Positions 50,142-60,712 of a stretch of DNA of 64,000 nt are shown here, piece after piece (position 1 is the first letter of the stretch; every line of letters begins with the position of its first letter). This DNA is from Atrina japonica. Its lineage: Eukaryota; Mollusca; Bivalvia; Pterioida; Pinnidae. A program made the translations under genes and the position numbers. The stretch is from the NCBI GenBank assembly GCA_030159075.1, contig BROG01000003.1, positions 2,055,501 through 2,119,500 on the forward strand, in the 5' to 3' direction. Under the pieces are notes generated by a model, which worked only from the letters and a program-made list of their open reading frames with translations, made no database searches and was not told the DNA's origin.

Positions 50142-52300
50142 TATTACAGATAGACGCTGTACATATTATCAAAGAGATAGACGCTGTACATATTATTATC
50201 ATACAAATGTTACAGTTAGATGCTGTACATACATGTATTATATAGGTATTACAGATAGACGCTGTACATACATGTATTATATAGATATTACAGATAGACG
50301 CTGTACATACATGTATTATATAGGTATTACAGATAGACGCTGTACATACATGTATTATATAGGTATTACAGATAGATGCTGTACATACATGTATTATATA
50401 GGTATTACAGATAGACGCTGTACATACATGTATTATATAGATATTACAGATAGACGCTGTACATACATGTATTATATAGGTATTACAGATAGACGCTGTA
50501 CATACATGTATTATATAGATATTACAGATAGACGCTGTACATACATGTATTATATAGGTATTACAGGTAGACGCTGTACATACATGTATTATATAGGTAT
50601 TACAGATAGACGCTGTACATATTATTATCATACAAATATTACAGATAGACGCTGTACATACATGTATTATATAGATATTACAGATAGACGCTGTACATAC
50701 ATGTATTATATAGGTATTACAGATAGACGCTGTACATATTATTATCATACAAATATTACAGATAGACGCTGTACATACATGTATTATATAGATATTACAG
50801 ATAGACGCTGTACATACATGTATTATATAGATATTACAGATAGACGCTGTACATACATGTATTATATAGATATTACAGATAGACGCTGTACATACATGTA
50901 TTATATAGATATTACAGATAGACGCTGTACATACATGTATTATATAGATATTACAGATAGACGCTGTACATTACATGTATTATATAGGTATTACAGATAG
51001 ACGCTGTGTACATACATGTATTATATAGATATTACAGATAGACGCTGTACATACATGTATTATATAGGTATTACAGATAGACGCTGTACATATATTATTA
51101 TCATACAAATATTACAGATAGACGCTGTACATACATGTATTATATAGATATTACAGATAGACGCTGTACATACATGTATTATATAGGTATTACAGATAGA
51201 CGCTGTACATACATGTATTATATAGGTATTACAGAATAGACGCTGTACATACATGTATTATATAGATATTACAGATAGACGCTGTACATATTATTATCAT
51301 ACAAATATTACAGATAGTCCGCTGTACATACATGTATTATATAGGTATTACAGATAGACGCTGTACATACATGTATTATATAGGTATTACAGATAGACGC
51401 TGTACATACATGTATTATATAGATATTACAGATAGACGCTGTACATACATGTATTATATAGGTATTACAGGTAGACGTTGTACATACATGTATTATATAG
51501 GTATTACAGATAGACGCTGTACATATTATTATCATACAAATATTACAGATAGACGCTGTACATACATGTATTATATAGATATTACAGATAGACGCTGTAC
51601 ATACATGTATTATATAGGTATTACAGATAGACGCTGTACATATTATTATCATACAAATATTACAGATAGACGCTGTACATACATGTATTACATATAGATA
51701 TTACAGATAGACGCTGTACATACATGTATTATATAGATATTACAGATAGACGCTGTACATACATGTATTATATAGATATTACAGATAGACGCTGTACATA
51801 CATGTATTATATAGATATTACAGATAGACGCTGTACATACATGTATTATATAGATATTACAGATAGACGCTGTACATACATGTATTATATAGGTATTACA
51901 GATAGACGCTGTACATACATGTATTATATAGATATTACAGATAGACGCTGTACATACATGTATTATATAGGTATTACAGATAGACGCTGTACATATTATT
52001 ATCATACAAATATTACAGATAGACGCTGTACATACATGTATTATATAGATATTACAGATAGACGCTGTACATACATGTATTATATAGGTATTACAGATAG
52101 ACGCTGTACATACATGTATTATATAGGTATTACAGATAGACGCTGTACATACATGTATTATATAGATATTACAGATAGACGCTGTACATATTATTATCAT
52201 ACAAATATTACAGTTAGACGCTGTACATACATGTATTATATAGATATTACAGATAGACGCTGTACATATCCTACAAATATTGCCGATAAACACTGTACAG
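50142..52300 (+). repeat. 39-bp tandem array with higher-order structure, about 55 units
   Basis: The basic unit is ATTACAGATAGACGCTGTAC followed by either ATACATGTATTATATAGRT (form A) or ATATTATTATCATACAAAT (form B). Form B units occur near 50180, 50610, 50730, 51090, 51285, 51520, 51640, 51985 and 52185. Their spacing pattern (about 120, 360, 195, 235) repeats after roughly 0.9 kb. A rare ACAGGTAGAC variant at 50564 and again 904 bp later supports a segmental duplication. The period of 39 leaves frames open on both strands (50119-51000 plus, 49945-50748 minus); no protein is inferred. The right edge abuts TACAGTCAGACCGCTTTATA, a possible MITE end. Confidence 0.95.
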
Positions 52301-52914
52301 TCAGACCGCTTTATAATGACCAACGTTAATCTGATAGTTTCACCTACCGACAGCATTTTCCTGAGAACAAACATACATAACGTCATTTATCGTCAATATA
52401 ACAGAATATACAGCTTCTGACAGTGAAAATTCAGAACAAATGTGCATTTTCAGTCGAAAAATTCCACATTACAATGACACAAACTTACACCATTGATTAT
52501 AATTATCCCCAAAGGGTCAGATCTATGAGTTACTTCGATTGCTTTATCTCAGTTGTCTGTCCGTCTGTCCGTCCTTCGTTCATGTTTGAAGCTCCATTTA
52601 CAGTATGTTTTTCCACATCAGCCACTTCGACAGCCACATGTGGAAAAACAAACCATGTAAACTAGAGAACTGCAGGCCAGTCTGCATATAGAGCATATAT
52701 ATATCGTTTTATATGGTCTGCCGAGGCGGATGGAAATTACCAATCAGTGACAAGTTCATGGTTTATCTAGCATCCTAAACAAATGTCTTTGAACAATCAA
52801 CATGACCAACAACATAAAAAAAGGAAGAACCATGGTTTTATGCTCATTTTCATCATTGTGTCTTTGTTTTGTATCAAAGGGGACACTTGTTGCAGGAGTT
52901 TTTCATTTATTATG

Positions 52915-53255
52915 GTCACCTGTCATACCATGTCACATGTACATATATGTCATACAGACAGTATTTTGTCGTATAGTCAACTGCCATACCATGTCACATG
53001 TACACACATGTCATACAGACAGTATTTTGTCACATAGTCACCTGTCATACCATGTCACTTGTACACATGCCATAAACTGATAAAGTATTTTGTCACATAG
53101 TCACCTGTCATATCATGTCACATGTACACACATGTCACATAGATAGTTTTATGTCATATAGTCACCTGTCATACCATGTCACATGTACACTTGTCACTGG
53201 CAGTATTATGTCACATAGTCACCTGTCATGTCACATGTACACATGTCACCGACAC
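52915..53255. repeat. tandem array of about 60-bp units
   Basis: Five to six units of GTCACCTGTCATACCATGTC, ACATGTACACACATGTCATA, CAGACAGTATTTTGTCACATA with indels. The last units are shortened. It ends a few bases before the TTAA MITE. Confidence 0.9.
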
Positions 53256-53260
53256 AGTAG

Positions 53261-53628
53261 TTAAAGGGGCATTACCCGTGTTTTTTCCTAATTTTCTTTC
53301 TTCCTTTTTTGCTACTTATATTGATATACAATAACAAAAAAAAAGATATACACAGGCATAAAATTTCTTAAATTCCTATATATCTTATAAAAATTGCTTC
53401 AGAAACCCAGGTTTGGCACTTTTTCACTTGCAATTGATTAACTCAACCTTACTATTTGTATATGAATACCACACTGGACCTGACCTTATTTTCACAAAAT
53501 ATATAGAAATATCAAACATTTTATACCTGTCTACAGCTGTTATTTTTTATTGTACATCAAGTACAAGTAGTAAAAGTAGAACATTTCAAAATAATTTGTT
53601 TTGGTAAACAAAGCTAAAGTCCCTTTAT
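53261..53628. mobile_element. TTAA-flanked MITE, family A, copy 3
   Basis: The left end TTAAAGGGGCATTACCCGTG; the right end AAGCTAAAGTCCCT/TTAT, where the TTAA has decayed. The interior words (TTGATATACAATAACAAAAA, ACACAGGCATAAAATTTCTT, CACTTGCAATTGATTAACTC, CTGGACCTGACCTTAT) align in order with 37974-38334. It sits 270 bp upstream of exon 3. Confidence 0.85.
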
Positions 53629-53901
53629 GTTACATGTATGGTTGATATCATTATCACATGCGAAGCTGGTCATAAGTCACTGTCATACTTGTGTTTCACT
53701 GTGCCCTCTGTCACATAAAGACCGTCTTTTTATACAGTATAATGTCATAAAAGAGACATACTGCATGTAACTGTTAAACCACATTACTTTGTCAAAGAGA
53801 TGAGAGTATTCAAATAACATGCACAAATTTGAAGTCTTCTCTCTATCATCTGTTTGTTTGGTATACGGACGACATAATCAGATTCAAGTTGTTTATTTCA
53901 G

Positions 53902-53944
53902 ATGTGGAAGAAGATCAAGGGACACTACTCCACAAGGCCGAAAG
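53902..53944 (+). CDS. RNF220: RNF220 coding exon 3 (43 nt)
   Basis: A small exon between TTGTTTATTTCAG and GTATTT. It supplies the last base of an Arg codon and then CGRRSRDTTPQGRK, ending on a codon boundary. The frame is consistent with both neighbours. The segment follows the acidic/leucine helix of exon 2 and corresponds to the linker after LAQLPSS in vertebrate RNF220, which is poorly conserved. The basic run RRSR is visible. The call depends on splice phase more than similarity. As 43 nt is not a multiple of three, skipping it would shift the frame. Confidence 0.82.
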
Positions 53945-54044
53945 GTATTTGTTTTTCATTGATCATAATGAAGCTTAATGTGATATGGTTTATACACTTT
54001 GTAATATCTGCCAGATAGTTGAAGGTTTTTAGGTTACCTGAGTC

Positions 54045-54330
54045 AAATGGTCAGGGTTGACATATTGCTATCATCTTTTGTCTGTAGTCATTTGTGGTGT
54101 GTGTTGTCCATTGTTAACTTTAGATATTTTCAACTTTTTCTCAAGAACCAAACTTTTCAGGAAGTATCCCCATGTGAGGGCACATAAAGTTTTATTTGTG
54201 TTTTTTGGCCAGATCAGTCTACATGTTCTTCTGGGTCTTCTTTCTTCATTTGTATATGGTGCTCAGGTGGGTGATTTAGGCATTTGGGCCTCATATTTCA
54301 CACAGTCAGCTTGTTGACTTCAACCAATAA
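54045..54330 (+). repeat. bivalve-type dispersed repeat, sense copy
   Basis: AACTTTTTCTCAAGAACCAA, TTCAGGAAGTATCCCCATGT, CTTCTTTCTTCATTTGTATA and GTGCTCAGGTGGGTGATTTA, TTTGGGCCTCATAT appear in family order. Confidence 0.65.
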
Positions 54331-54432
54331 AGGGATTTTGACAAAACTTTTCAGGAAGCAAATACTCAAGTTCCTCTACCATGTTTGTTTTTTGGGCAGA
54401 TCAGCTTACACATTCTTCCTGTCTTTTTTTCA

Positions 54433-54615
54433 TACAGTGAAGCCTCAATATAAAGACCCCCTTAGGGACACAACAACACCTGTTTTTATAGGGAGGTGGT
54501 CTTTATATAGAGGTTGATTTGTACACAAAAGGTACTATTGGGGACAGCAAAAAAATGGTCTTTGTGACCAGGTGATCTTTATACACAGGTGGTCGCTAAA
54601 GCAAGTATTACTGTA
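54433..54615. mobile_element. 183-bp TA-flanked MITE
   Basis: Ends TACAGTGAAGCC and, reverse complemented, TACAGTAATACTTGC are inverted with TA at both edges, as for Tc1/mariner targets. The interior repeats GGTGGTCTTTATATAGAGG, AAATGGTCTTTGTGACC and GGTGATCTTTATACACAGG. It appears inserted inside the neighbouring dispersed repeat, whose GTTCAGGTGAGTGATTTAGG resumes at 54629. Confidence 0.72.
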
Positions 54616-55929
54616 TATGTAGACAGTGTTCAGGTGAGTGATTTAGGCCTCCTAAGGATTCTTGTTTCTTTTGTCTTTGGCCTTTTTTCAGTTTTTTTTC
54701 AGATGGTATGAAATAAATAAAATTACTGTAATTAAAAAAATATAAAATTTCAGATGTTTTCCTTGGCTTGGGAAAGTTTGCACACAGCCCATGCATATCC
54801 TGTCATGTATGTACATAAATGTGTACTATTACCAGTTTAGCTGATGTTTATGAGAGTTTGATTTGGATGGAAATATGTAGTCCTTTAATTTTAGGGTTTA
54901 ATATCTCTTGAAACATTCTATTGCCATCTAATTGATAATTTTATGAGAATTTAGTTTGAAAATGTGTAAGTGTATTGTTATTAACACATTGTCCCAGTGA
55001 CTTTAATCTGCCAATGTCAGCCTTTGCATCTTGCTGTGATAAACACTGATACTGTTGAAATGTCTCCAGTGAAGATTCTTTGAATTCAAAATCACAATTG
55101 AGTGATACGTGGCTGCCGAATTAGTCATCAAATTCGGTAATTAGAGTAGATTTCAACACTTGAAAAATTGGTTTAGGTGCATTACTTTTCATGAAAACCA
55201 ATATTTACAGGTAATCTTTGTTTTGTGAGTGAAATTGAAGAAAGAGGGTAGTGTTGAAATAACAGCCTTATAACTGACAGAGGAAGTAATAATCACTCGA
55301 CAACTTGTATTACATCACGTTGGGCGCAATGTCTGGATCATATATCATGTGATCCCTTCATTGTCAGTTTCACAAACCCGGTATATGATTATCTTGATCT
55401 CTCGTCATTTTAATCAAGGATGAATTTAAACTTGATATATGAAATTTGGCTACTTGGCTTCTGTTCCTGCTGGGAGCAGTTCTTTAAGTGTAAGTAGCTC
55501 TTTTGAAATGGAGACAGAAAATGTTAGATCGGGTTTCAGTCTGCCTTGTAATTTGAATATAGCATTTAGCATTACTAGACATCGAAAAAAAACTCTTGTA
55601 ATGTGAATACCAATAAATTTTCTTTATACTAGAAGTGTATCTGTAGATTTGTACTTTTGTAAGTGTATATTACGGTAAACACTGTCGCCAAAACGTTATA
55701 TTTCGTGCTACTTGTAGTATGATTTATTTGATGATGTTCGTGTATTATCAACATATACAACATCTAGTTTATCTCAGTAATGACAATTATCAAAGCATTT
55801 TATCTTTTTAATACCACTCATTGAATTCAGAATTAAAGTTGGAATTTTAGGCAAAAACATGAATTGGATTTTTATACATGTATTAATTAAATGGCCATCA
55901 ACAGATCTTTTTATATGGATTGTTATTTA

Positions 55930-56860
55930 ACAACAAGAATAGATATAATGGGATTCACTTTGAAAGCTATATCATGACAAGCTATCATAGGGTTCATTCT
56001 GAAAAGTATATAACAACAAACTATCATGGGGTTTACTCTATATATAACGACAAGCTGTCATGGGGGTTCACTCTGAAAGCTATATTACGAAAAGCTATCA
56101 TGGGGTTCATTCTGAAAAGTATATAACAACAAACTATCATGGGGTTTACTCTATATATAACGACAAGCTGTCATGGGGTTCACTCTGAAAACTATACAAT
56201 GACAAGCTATCATGGGGTTCATTCTGAAAAGTATATAACAACAAACTATCATGGGGTTTACTCTATATATAACGACAAGCTGTCATGGGGTTCATTCTGA
56301 AAACTATACAATGACAAACTATTATGGGGTTTACTCTGAAAGCTACATAGTGACAAGCTATCATGGGGTTCACTCTGAAAACTATATAATGACAAGCTTT
56401 CATGGGGTTCACTCTGAAAACTATGCAATGACAAGCTGTCATGGGGTTTACTCTGAAAGCTACATAGTGACAAGCTATCATGGGGTTCACTCTGAAAGCT
56501 ACATAGTGACCAGCTATCATGGGGTTCACTCTGAAAACTATATAACAACAAGCTATCATGTGGTTTACTCAGAAAGGTGTATAATGACAAAACTATTATG
56601 GGGTTTACTCTGAAATCTACAAAGTGACAAGCTATCATGGGGTTTACTATATACATTGTAACAACAAGCTATCATGTGGTTTACTCAGAAAGATGTATAA
56701 CAACAAAACTATTATGGGGTTTACTCTAAAAGCTACATAGTGACAAGCTATCATGGGGTTTACTTTATACATTGTAACAACAAGCTATCACGTGGTTTAC
56801 TCAGAAAGATGTATAACAACAAAACTATTATGGGGGTTTACTCTAAAAGCTATCTTGTTT
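55930..56860 (+). repeat. 39-bp tandem array, about 24 units, with trimer superstructure
   Basis: The unit is CAAGCTATCATGGGGTTCAC followed by TCTGAAAGCTACATAGTGA. A variant set, GAAAAGTATATAACAACAAA with CTCTATATATAACGAC, recurs near 56000, 56116 and 56227. A second set with CATGTGGTTTACTCAGAAAG recurs near 56553, 56671 and 56787. Each therefore repeats at about three units (111-118 bp). The period leaves frames open on both strands; I do not treat these as genes. Confidence 0.93.
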
Positions 56861-57004
56861 GTAATCAAATGTCTGTAATTCAGTTGATCACTCACACTAG
56901 GAAATACTGGTATAGCTGGTGAGATGTAAACATGTTACTTTTACGACAATTAAATGTTTTTGTAAAAATGAAATTTAGGTAAGTTTGAATAATCTTTTAC
57001 TGAA

Positions 57005-58120
57005 GTAACAGTTGAGAGATTTCAACCAAAAATGGCAGGAAACTTGCTCCTAGGAAGTAGCATTAGGTTTGTGAGCAAATACGGGTTGTTACCCAAAGGG
57101 GCTCCAAAAGGGATAAAAAATGGTCAAAAGGATACATCTCAAGAACCATTTGTCAGAATAATTTCAAATTTGATATGCCTTATTGTAAAGACAATATCTA
57201 CAGAGCTTGTGAATGAAAATGAAATTATACAATTGGCATATTAACTCAAAACTGATTGACCTTTTGTGTACAAAGAACATCAAATATAACTAAGTTCAAA
57301 GGAATTATCTTAGGGTGATTGTGACAAATATTTACATTCAAGTTATGATTTTTCATTCATTTAATTGAAAAGGGAATATGTTTACTCCAGTGCAAGCTTG
57401 TGGAGGGACCCTCCTATGACATACCCCTACTTTAGACCTAATGTCCTCAACAAACCAAGTATGTTAGATTTTCGAATTTCTTGTGTGTTTGATTTAGCCT
57501 ACATATAATTCTTTTCACATTTGCTGATGGTGCTCCAGTGAATGACATAGGACCATTTGGGCCTTATGTATCTACAAAGTTGTGAATGAAATTCTATTCG
57601 TAAACAAGTCTTTTTCTGAGCACTTCAAATGGCCTATGGTATGATTTTATACATTGACATTTTAACTTAATACTGATTGACTTTTTGTATAAATTGCTAT
57701 ATTAGGAAGTTTTTAACAATTATCATGGGATCATGATGTCAAAGTTTTAAGATCAAAGGTCAAGGTACCAAGCACATAAGTAAATACAAAATATCAGTTT
57801 TTTGTAAACTTATTGACATTTTTAAGTTCTCAAGAACCAATGGGCCAATTTCAACCAAACTTGACAGGAACTATCCCCACATAAAGCTGCACAAAGTTAT
57901 CAAATGATGAGAGGCTATGACCCATAGGGTCTCCAAATGGACCAAAAGGGGTTAAAACTGCGTCTATAAAAATCTTCTTCTCATAAACCAATGATCAGGT
58001 TTCTTTCAAGTTTGATACACATGATTAAAAGTCACCATCTACAGATTTTGCAAAAGAAATTGAAATCTGTTCATAAACAAGCATTTACTGTGTGTTTCGA
58101 ATGATATAAGGTATGGATTT
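57005..58120 (+). repeat. two successive bivalve-type dispersed repeats, sense
   Basis: The first copy starts near 57008 (GAGAGATTTCAACCAAAAATGG, GGCAGGAAACTTGCTCCTAG, GGGGCTCCAAAAGGGAT). A second starts near 57820 (CAAGAACCAATGGGCCAATT, ACTTGACAGGAACTATCCCC, GGGTCTCCAAATGGACCAAA, AACCAATGATCAGGTTTC). Between them are ACTGATTGACCTTTTGTGTA and TGATTGACTTTTTGTATAAA, phrases also found at 63945. Confidence 0.7.
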
Positions 58121-58154
58121 TTACAAAAACTGATTGATTTTTGTTGTATACAAA

Positions 58155-58196
58155 TATATACACATATATATATATATATAGATATATATATATATA

Positions 58197-58260
<64 letters not shown>
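58155..58260. repeat. (TA)n microsatellite
   Basis: About 100 bp of TA repeats with a few GA and CT interruptions near 58180-58200. It lies 210 bp upstream of exon 4. Confidence 0.96.
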
Positions 58261-58262
<2 letters not shown>

Positions 58263-58469
58263 GACTTCTCTAAAGATCACTGTGACAGTTTTAATCTCAT
58301 GGGGTCAAAGGTGCCTAAGTAAACAAAAATATCCATTTTGACTTCCTCTACATATAGTTGCATAGATGACTAAATTTTCCTGGTGAGCAACTTGAGACAC
58401 CTTGGGCTTCTTATTTTCATTTTTGTGTCTTAAATGATACAAATATAATATTTCTTACACTATTTTCAG

Positions 58470-58547
58470 ACATTGCCATCTCCTCTTTCAACCAAAAGAG
58501 GTAAAGATTCCCCCTCCATAGAGGCTGCATCCCAGTCCAGATTTGAT
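58470..58547 (+). CDS. RNF220: RNF220 coding exon 4 (78 nt)
   Basis: Between CACTATTTTCAG and GTAAGT, 26 complete codons: TLPSPLSTKRGKDSPSIEAA, then SQSRFD. It is Ser/Pro-rich with a basic TKRGK, like the linker of vertebrate RNF220 that ends just before the strongly conserved RVRANR segment. That segment should open the next exon, outside or deeper than I could find. A second donor-like site, AAAAGAG/GTAAAG (GT at 58501), lies within the exon. Its use would leave 31 nt and shift the frame. Confidence 0.85.
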
Positions 58548-58617
58548 GTAAGTATATATACTTTTCTTCTGTATTGAATCATCTATTTTGGGCATATGTC
58601 CCTCAGATGAGCTTAAG

Positions 58618-60060
58618 CAGGGCTCTGCAATGAGAATTTTTTTCATTCGTCCCATTGGACATATAATATCAAAAGAAATTTTTCAGAATTACAAATTCAC
58701 TTGTCTGTTATTTATAGAAAAACTCACAGAATTATTATTTTTTTCTTTTAATGTGTAATAAAAACATTTAAATTAAAAATGAAAATGGGCCAACTTAAAT
58801 GAAGATATTCATCAGATGATGAAAAATGAAAACAATAACCACAACGTCAATATTAGAAAAGTCACAAAAAATGAAAACAAATATTTGCCTTCAATAATGT
58901 CTAGAACTTCAACTTGTCACTTTTCAAATTACTTAGTTTGTCGTTGGAAGCCAGATCTTTGGCAGTTGAATTGTTTGATTGACTGCAGAATGCTCTCAAT
59001 TCAAATTTGCCTTCCAGTACTTCTTTTTATGCCCTGTCAAGGTGAAAGGGCCAATAAGTGTTACCCTTGGCTGTTCTTTTGTTTGTCCAATTTTGTATTT
59101 CTGCACTCTAACTTGCCTCATCCATTTCATAAAACTCAAACACAGTGGTAAGAACCACATCATGCAGACAGAGTTTGAATTCTGGGAGCAAGTCATTTAC
59201 CGTTCTAACTTTTTAAACTGCAAAGTTTTTCGTTTCTTCACTCATCATTTAATTACTATTTAGTTAATAAATGCTTAGTTTATTCTAGAGTTATCATTTA
59301 ATTACTATTTAGTTCATAAATGCTTAGTTTACCAACTAAACCAGTAAAGCTAACAAAGAGATATTAAAAGTTAAAGAACTAAAGCATTATTCAGGAACTG
59401 AGAAATTCACTGGACACAACAAAACTTATCAGTAAACTTAATACATGAGAAGTAAAAACAAAATGGTGAAAATATAAAAATCACAGCACAAAAATACCTA
59501 ATACTATAACATATATCAAATGCTCTCAGCAAAGTAATTTCAAGTAATATAAGCCAGCTTGAACAGGTACAATTGTGTCCTCAGACACTTTCTTCTTTTA
59601 TGTTCACTTGCAACTCAAGTTTTCAGTGTTTTGTTTCTGATTTCTTTACAGCAGTGATAAACTACTATTTGTCAAACCCATGTTTACAATAATAGGTCAA
59701 ATCTGAAATCAAGTCAGTGTCACTGCAGCCTCAAAAGCTATTTTTCATAAGTGATTATTTTTCGGAAGACCTCATGACTCTAAATTTGTACCTACTGTAT
59801 TATGATTTTATAGGAAGCCAACGTCTGTCTAAATTTATGCATAGAAAGATAGAACTATGATAGTGTTTATCAGAGTAATTCAAAATTTATTTTTGAATTA
59901 GACATTAATGAATGCACTTCAATTCAGTTTAGGTTCAAAATCACAAATTATAAGTATTGCTTTTTATTTTTAATTGTCCGTTTGGACAAGTGTTTAGGAA
60001 GACTGACTTGTCCAATTTCATTTTCACCTGGACACAGACAAATGTTAATGCTGAGCCCTG
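58618..60060. mobile_element. possible 1.4-kb hAT-like element
   Basis: CAGGGCTCTGCAATGAGAAT at the left and, reverse complemented, CAGGGCTCAGCATTAACATT at the right agree at most of the first 14 positions. Both ends are followed by TTGGACA/GGACAAGT words (for example TCCCATTGGACATAT and CCGTTTGGACAAGTG). No transposase was recognised and I do not see an 8-bp duplication, so the pairing of the two ends is provisional. Confidence 0.5.
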
Positions 60061-60467
60061 TAATGCTGTTTGTTTTGTCCATCATCATCAGTTACCCCTT
60101 AACAATTTAACATTTTTAACTTTTTGAAAACTACTCTGCCAATTGTCTTCAATTTTTATGCCTTTGGGCTGAAAGGTCCAGCGGGGGCTTATAGTGTTTG
60201 GATCGTGCGTCTGTCTGTCTGTGTGTCTGTTTTTCCGTAATTCTGTCCCGCTTACATATAAAGTGTAATATTTCAAGTTTGGATTGTGATACAGTAACCA
60301 TACTTGGACTGTAAGTTCATCTAAGGGTTACTCCCACTTGAGGGTGGGGTGGGGTCAAAATGTAGGACATTGTGATATTTAAAGTATACATATTATTTGT
60401 ACCATAGAACATTTGTTGAGACTGGGGGCATTTGTGTTTCATTTGTTTTGAATTTGAATAGCATTTT

Positions 60468-60712
60468 ATGCCACACACAACAATTTCTTAGTTATATGGT
60501 GGCAGCCAGTTTTTAAATGATGGAGGAGAGAACTAGGTTACAGTGTCGTAACCGGGAAGAGACCACCGGCCTTCCGCTAGTAACCTGGCAAACTTTCTCA
60601 TAAAAATCAGCAGAGGTTCCAGCTGGGCTCAAACCTGCGTTGACCAGATGTGAGAGACACTTCATGGTTCAAAGAGCGATGCTCTAGCCACTAGGCCATG
60701 GATGCCCCTAAA
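60468..60712 (-). mobile_element. tRNA-derived SINE, nearly complete, minus strand
   Basis: On the minus strand the head reads GGGGCATCCATGGCCTAGTG with an A box (TGGCCTAGTGGCTAGAGCA, about 60680-60698) and a B box (GGTTTGAGCCC, 60625-60635). It is followed by CAGCTGGAACCTC, AAAGTTTGCCAGGTTACTAG, GGTGGTCTCTTCCCGG and a 3' end near GTGTGTGGCATAAAATGC. This is the best copy of the family also seen at 1719 and 13140. The A tail is short or lost. Confidence 0.85.

Larger units (their letters stand above)
46146..53901 (+). other. RNF220: RNF220 intron 2 (7.8 kb)
   Basis: Begins GTAAAT and ends TTGTTTATTTCAG at 53901; phase 2. The stretches 46150-48740 and 48900-50140 are AT-rich with no recognised gene. 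Fragments with TTCACTGGTCTTGCC (48057) and GGACAAGTACTGAAATAC (46463) look like decayed hAT-type elements. Open frames in the tandem array are by-products of its 39-bp period. Confidence 0.85.
53945..58469 (+). other. RNF220: RNF220 intron 3 (4.5 kb)
   Basis: Begins GTATTT and ends TTACACTATTTTCAG at 58469; phase 0. Holds two blocks of dispersed repeats, a 183-bp MITE, a 39-bp tandem array and a (TA)n microsatellite. I see nothing recognisable at 54620-55920. Confidence 0.83.

Noticed and set aside
50119..51000. Open frame of 293 residues on the plus strand (and 267 on the minus strand) in the intron 2 array
   Set aside because: Both frames are 13-residue repeats forced by the 39-bp period, with no start context, domain or unique sequence.
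56251..56613. Open frames on both strands in the intron 3 array
   Set aside because: By-product of a 39-bp period without stops; overlapping frames open on both strands are not expected of a real gene.
60620..60712. tRNA gene on the minus strand
   Set aside because: A and B boxes are present but the sequence continues into SINE body shared with two other loci, and the acceptor stem cannot pair.
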